This document shows, piece by piece, positions 59,219 through 64,000 of a DNA stretch of 64,000 nucleotides (positions are counted from its first letter, which is position 1; each line of letters begins with the position of its first letter). Position numbers and translations under genes: made by a program. The DNA is from Macrotrachela quadricornifera (Eukaryota > Rotifera > Eurotatoria > Philodinida > Philodinidae). The DNA is taken from the NCBI GenBank assembly GCA_022393335.1, contig JAJEKB010018610.1, positions 1-64,000 on the forward strand. Direction: 5' to 3'. The notes beneath the pieces are model-generated. The model made no database searches and had not been told where the DNA came from. It saw only the letters and a program-made list of their open reading frames with translations.

Positions 59219-61081
59219 TGTCGATATACACCAAACTTATTGAAGAATCAGTAATCAGCATCAAATACATCGAAGCATAACATAATACCATAGTGATAAT
59301 TATCTCTGGTAGTAATGAAAAATGAAATTTACAATTCTATGCAGTTTTTGACTTTTAAATTATGAAAAATTGTTAAAAGTACTTAAACCAATCATTTAAA
59401 GTCCTCCTAAATACAAATTGATTCTATTGAATGCTAGAAAACAGAGAAACAACTTGAATGTTGTAATTTTCATTTTAAAATGTCGTTGCAGTTAACAGCA
59501 GATTCGACTTTTTTCAACGAATATTTTCATATTAATCTGTATCTAAGCAGCTTAACAGTGTGTCTTATACAACTTGATGAGTTACTTAGACCTAAGTTGA
59601 TGTGTGAACATTGATTGAAAAAAGCCTAACCTGTCTTTAACCTCATCGTTTTTTGCGAAAATTGTAGTTTAATTGAGTGTAAAAACAAAAATAAACAAAA
59701 ACAATCAAATATTCATCATCAACATTAGATACTGCATACAATACTGATCTTTTTTCTAAAATTCGAAGAAAATAGAAATATTGATCAACTGTAACTTTAA
59801 AAATTTTGAAGAAAAACAAAAATTAAAATTTCGAAACACTAAATATATTATTTTGTTTATAGTTTGATGTTGTTTTCAAAAATATATCCAAATAAATCAA
59901 TATTTATGAACAAAAATATTGAAAAATCTTTCACAGCATAGAAATAGACTAATTTTTCAGATGTTGATAAAATTTTATAACGTCGTATTTTTAAAAAATT
60001 GACACAAAACTACATCGAAATTCAATCAGAATGAACATATTCATTAGAGTTTATTGAGTACGTTTCAAAAATTGCTAATACAAGCGAACAAAACAAACTA
60101 TAAATCAGTTTTGTTGCAAACTTTCATTGAAGATACAGATAGTTGTCGTGCAATATATTATTGCTACTCATATAAATGTAACGCATGACTGAATATCATA
60201 CGCTGAAGGAGAATGTCATTTTCTATTGATTGATATCTGAATCTGTCAATCATTTTTTTTTCAAGGATATATATCACTACACTCGTTCATATAAATTTTC
60301 GAGTTGATTGCTTCAAAAAGGATTTCATGCAAAGATGAAACAGTGTACTTAAGTCATTTTACGGTACTTTATGTTACTTTAGATTGGTTAAAATTGTTGC
60401 AAACTTTCTTATAATAACGGCAAACACACATTCTAGATATAATGACTATTATTTATTTGGTGTCTATTAGTTAAAAATAAAATATAAAAAATCTGAAGAA
60501 AATCAGCGTAGTTTAACGTACTGTTGTATGCTAGAAACTACATTGGTACTTTCACATACTTTTCAATGTGCAGTACACTGTTTTTTTTCTTGTTTTCATG
60601 TGTACGTCATAGGCAAGATTTCCAAGAAATAGAGACACTTCAATTTCACATATTATCGATAGTGCTCTTTCTAGTGGTAGACGTAGCTTGCTTTTCTTTT
60701 GAGCTCAAACCTTTCTCTTTCATAAGTGGCTCGCAATAAGTTATACCGATTTGTAAAAACAAACTTTCAACGTTGTTGTACATCCAAATAATCAAGAGGA
60801 ATCAGATTAGTGTCAATTAGATATATAATTTTTTAAAATGATGATAAAATAATATTATTATCTAGCACCATCTGTTTTCTATGGATGTCGCACATGTAAC
60901 TAACGTCACCATTGGTTGATTAAATTATTCATCGGTTTTCGAAAGGTATATACCCTTCCTACCTTTCACTATTTCGATATTTTCGGCAATATTTAATAAT
61001 GCAATTATCAATTACTTCTGCTAGTAAATCATAGAACAATTCATTGAATAAAATACAATATATAATATGTTTTTTCCTTAG
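59219..61081. other. gene-free stretch upstream of PSMD1 exons
   Basis: AT-rich with no supportable gene; the 71-codon frame at 60524-60739 has no domain. The first PSMD1 coding exon with its ATG should lie here, but I could not find one whose phase fits the acceptor at 61081. MDVAH at 60880-60894, followed by a GTAAC donor, is close to the expectation but is out of phase. Confidence 0.45.
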
Positions 61082-64000
61082 GTGGTATTTTATCATTACT
61101 TGATGAAAACTCCGAAAAAAGTTTAATTTATGCACTTCATCGTTTAAATGCAATAGTTGATGTATTTTGGCCAGAAATTAGTGATTCAATATCAAAAGTG
61201 TACGAATATTAAATAATATATATATATTTTATTTTATTATTTTTTTTCTTTATGAAAATTTTCTAGAGAATCACTTTATGAAGATGAAACATTTACACAT
61301 CGGGAATTAGCTGCCCTTGTTTCATCGAAAGTTTATTATCATTTAGGTTCACTTGATAATGCGTTAACATATGCACTTGGTGCTGGAAATTTATTTGATG
61401 TTAATGATAAAACTGAATACGTTGACACAATAATTGGTTCGTTAAGAATAGTTTTTTCTCTAAAAAAAAAAGATAATATTTTCATTTTATTTTTAAGCTC
61501 ATTGTATTGATAGATATACTAAATTACAAGTAGAAAAATTCCAATCAGACAATTCTTCTCATATACAAATTGATCAAAGACTTGAGGATATTGTTAATCG
61601 TATGTTTCAAAGATGTTTTGATGATAAAAAATATAAACAAGTATAATTTAATATATTATATTTTTATTTGAATTAAAATATATTTTATTCTATTTTTAGG
61701 CAATTGGTATTGCATTTGAAACACGTCGAATAGATATATTTGAAAAAGCTATTAAAGAATCTGTATAATTCGATTATTTTTTCTTAAATTTATTTTATTA
61801 TATTATTTCTTTTTATAGAATAATTCAGATGAAATGTTGACCTATGCATTTAAAATAACGATGCAATTGTTACAAAATCGAAAATTTCGTACAGTTGTTT
61901 TACGTACACTTGTTCGTCTTTACCTTAGTTTACAAATACCAAATTTTATAAGTGTTTGTCAAGTAAAAATAAATATGATTTGTTTTTTTTGTTTTCTTTT
62001 TTTTAAATGAAAATATTTTTTCATTTTAGTGTTTAATCTTTCTTGATGATCCTGACCAAGTAGCAGATATATTACAAACACTTATTCGAGGTACATCTGA
62101 TCAAGTATTAATGGCTTATCAAATTGGTTTTGATTTATATGAAAGTGCAACACAACAATTTTTAAGTAAAATCCAAGAAACTTTACGTATTCAAGCCCCT
62201 ATTCCAATTATGATTGATAAGCAAGAAGGGTAATATATTGATTATTTAAACTGAAATCTTGTTGTTTATAGTAGTAAATTAATTGAGTAATGTCCTTGAG
62301 AAATAATTTCTATAAATACACTATAATTTATTTAATTTATATGATCATGGTTCATCTATAGAATTTAAAATAAATGATGTTCATTGTAATAACTATTCAT
62401 CTCTGAATATTGTCTGAAATCGAATCAAAATTGTCTTAATATCATGATTTTCATACTGTCAGCGTATCATTTACAAAAGAAGATCCGAACACTCCAGTCA
62501 GTATTAAATCGAGAATACATACATCATGTACACGTTAATGAGCTATGAACACCCAAAAAAAAAAAGGTTCGGATTGTTAGCTTATTACAGTCAAGATAGT
62601 ACATTTTTACGTTATTTTACAGTCCAAATGTTGTTGAATCCATTAGAAACACAAGTAACGTGGATCGAGGCGATCCACTAGGCCCCTCAATAGATCCTAC
62701 CGGCGAATACATTTGTTTTAGAGATTAAGATTCCGACTACAGTCAAGCGAATAATTAATAATAATTACAAATCGACCTCAGATTCAAAGTCTCTACTCTC
62801 GATTACCTTCGATCAAATTTTTAAGGTACTTATTGCTGAACCATCATTGATACCGCATTTTAGGATACTCATAGCTCATAGAAGGCAAGTGAACAGGAAT
62901 TTAAGATTAAAACTACATCAATTCACTCTTTCAAATCTGTAAAAACAATATCTTCATAGCTTTTCATATCCTTGTTTGATGAATTATAGTTTTCACGATA
63001 TAATTTAGATCTACTACTATTACTACTGAATCTATGGAAACAAATCAAGATGACACTAGTAGACAAGTACCAGACAATTCAACATTAGATAATCAAGAAT
63101 CTAAAGATAAAATAAAAACCCTAGTACGTATATAATATTTATCTAAATAAATTTTATTCTCTTTTTTTTTCTAAAGTCTCAAGAAGAAAAACAATTACAA
63201 GAACGTATTGAAAAACTTTTAAATATTGTCAATGGTGAAATTACCATTGGTGTACATATGCAATTCCTTATTAAAAATAATCATGCAGATTTATTAATTC
63301 TTAAACAAATCAAAGTAAATCATATAAATTTTCTTTCATTTTTGATTATAAATTATTAATTAGGATATTATAAGAAATCCAATATGTCATACAGCTACTG
63401 TGATTGCTAATAGTTTTATGTTATCAGGTACAACTTGTGATCAATTTTTTAGGTAATTTGAAAAAATAAAAAAAGAAATTTCTCTTTTAATTTTAATGAT
63501 ATTATTGTATATGTAGAGATAATATTGAGTGGCTTGCTCGAGCGACAAATTGGGCAAAATTTACCGTTGCTGCAAGTCTTGGTGTAATTCATAAGGGTCA
63601 TATAAAAGAAGCACTTAATCTAATGAGTGCTTATTTACCAAAAGATGCAGCAAATAATTCTCCATATTCTGAAGGTGGTGGTCTTTATGCTCTTGGTCTT
63701 ATTCATGCAAATCATGGCGGACATATTATTGAATATCTTATTAATCAATTACGATCAAATTCAAACCAAACTGATGTAAATTTAAAAAAAAATTGCTTTT
63801 TTTATTATAAATAAAAATTATTATTTTAAATGTTTATAGACTATTCGTCATGGAGCTTGTCTTGGTTTAGGTTTAGCAGCTATGGGTACAGCACGTAGTG
63901 ATGTTTATGAATTATTAAAAACAAATTTATTACTCGAAGATGCAGTTACTGGTGAAGCTGCTGGATTAGCTATGGGTCTTGTTATGCTTGGTACCGGATC
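61082..64000 (+). CDS. PSMD1: PSMD1/Rpn2, 26S proteasome base subunit (partial)
   Basis: Exons from 61082 to the window edge encode the N-terminal half. [20 protein letters not shown] matches the conserved start of Rpn2 after its first few residues. Next come [58 protein letters not shown] and [16 protein letters not shown] variable acidic linker (63010-63120) replaces the corresponding human linker. The PC-repeat torus begins with [20 protein letters not shown], then [36 protein letters not shown] and [18 protein letters not shown] at the edge. Rpn2 is a toroidal scaffold of the 19S regulatory particle that binds ubiquitin receptors such as Rpn13. Introns are about 50-65 bases except one of 0.78 kb (about 62231-63009). 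The start codon exon is unresolved and the 3' half lies outside. Confidence 0.93.

Noticed and set aside
60880..60894. MDVAH followed by a GTAAC donor as PSMD1 first exon
   Set aside because: The phase does not match the acceptor at 61081, which needs one leading base of a codon.

Overview
The window is AT-rich animal nuclear DNA. Most introns are short (about 50-70 bases, GTAA...TTTTAG), adenine-ending codons such as CAA, ACA and AAA are heavily used, and every recognisable gene is a metazoan orthologue. Compact introns, several 3' splice acceptors placed just before start codons, and an LTR element with an envelope-like reading frame fit a rotifer, most likely a bdelloid. That placement is inference; no rRNA or mitochondrial marker is present.

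Left part (1-26.7 kb) is gene-poor. It holds one tRNA-Thr, one orphan secreted eight-cysteine protein (4337-4963), tandem repeats and inverted-repeat elements (5862-7097 with a nested hAT-like MITE; a TTAA-flanked hairpin element at 21396-21741). It also holds a seven-exon minus-strand gene (16708-9661) that I assemble into a 714-residue protein: JmjN-like + JmjC-like domain without its iron ligands + long polar linker + two RRMs. All six splice junctions keep phase. I do not know this domain order from any described family, and it is the main discovery candidate.

Middle part: SCAPER (26689-33997, about 24 exons) with a TA-flanked inverted-repeat element in its one long intron. A transposon block follows (35.2-38.6 kb): a minus-strand LTR retroelement with primer-binding site, polypurine tract and decayed envelope-like coding sequence but no gag-pol, cut at its 3' LTR by a foldback element.

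Right part (39.6-64 kb) is gene-dense: an RMP24 (C18orf21)-like RNase MRP subunit, XPA only 53 bases downstream with a splice acceptor between them (candidate two-gene operon), prefoldin subunit 2, an hnRNP K-like triple-KH protein, an ankyrin-repeat protein, CREBRF (minus strand), SIN3, then a 4.4 kb gene-free stretch with a 600-base pyrimidine-rich tract bracketed by inverted repeats, and the 5' part of PSMD1/Rpn2, which runs off the right edge. The named genes are mostly housekeeping (DNA repair, RNA processing, protein folding, corepressor scaffold, proteasome) and show no common pathway.
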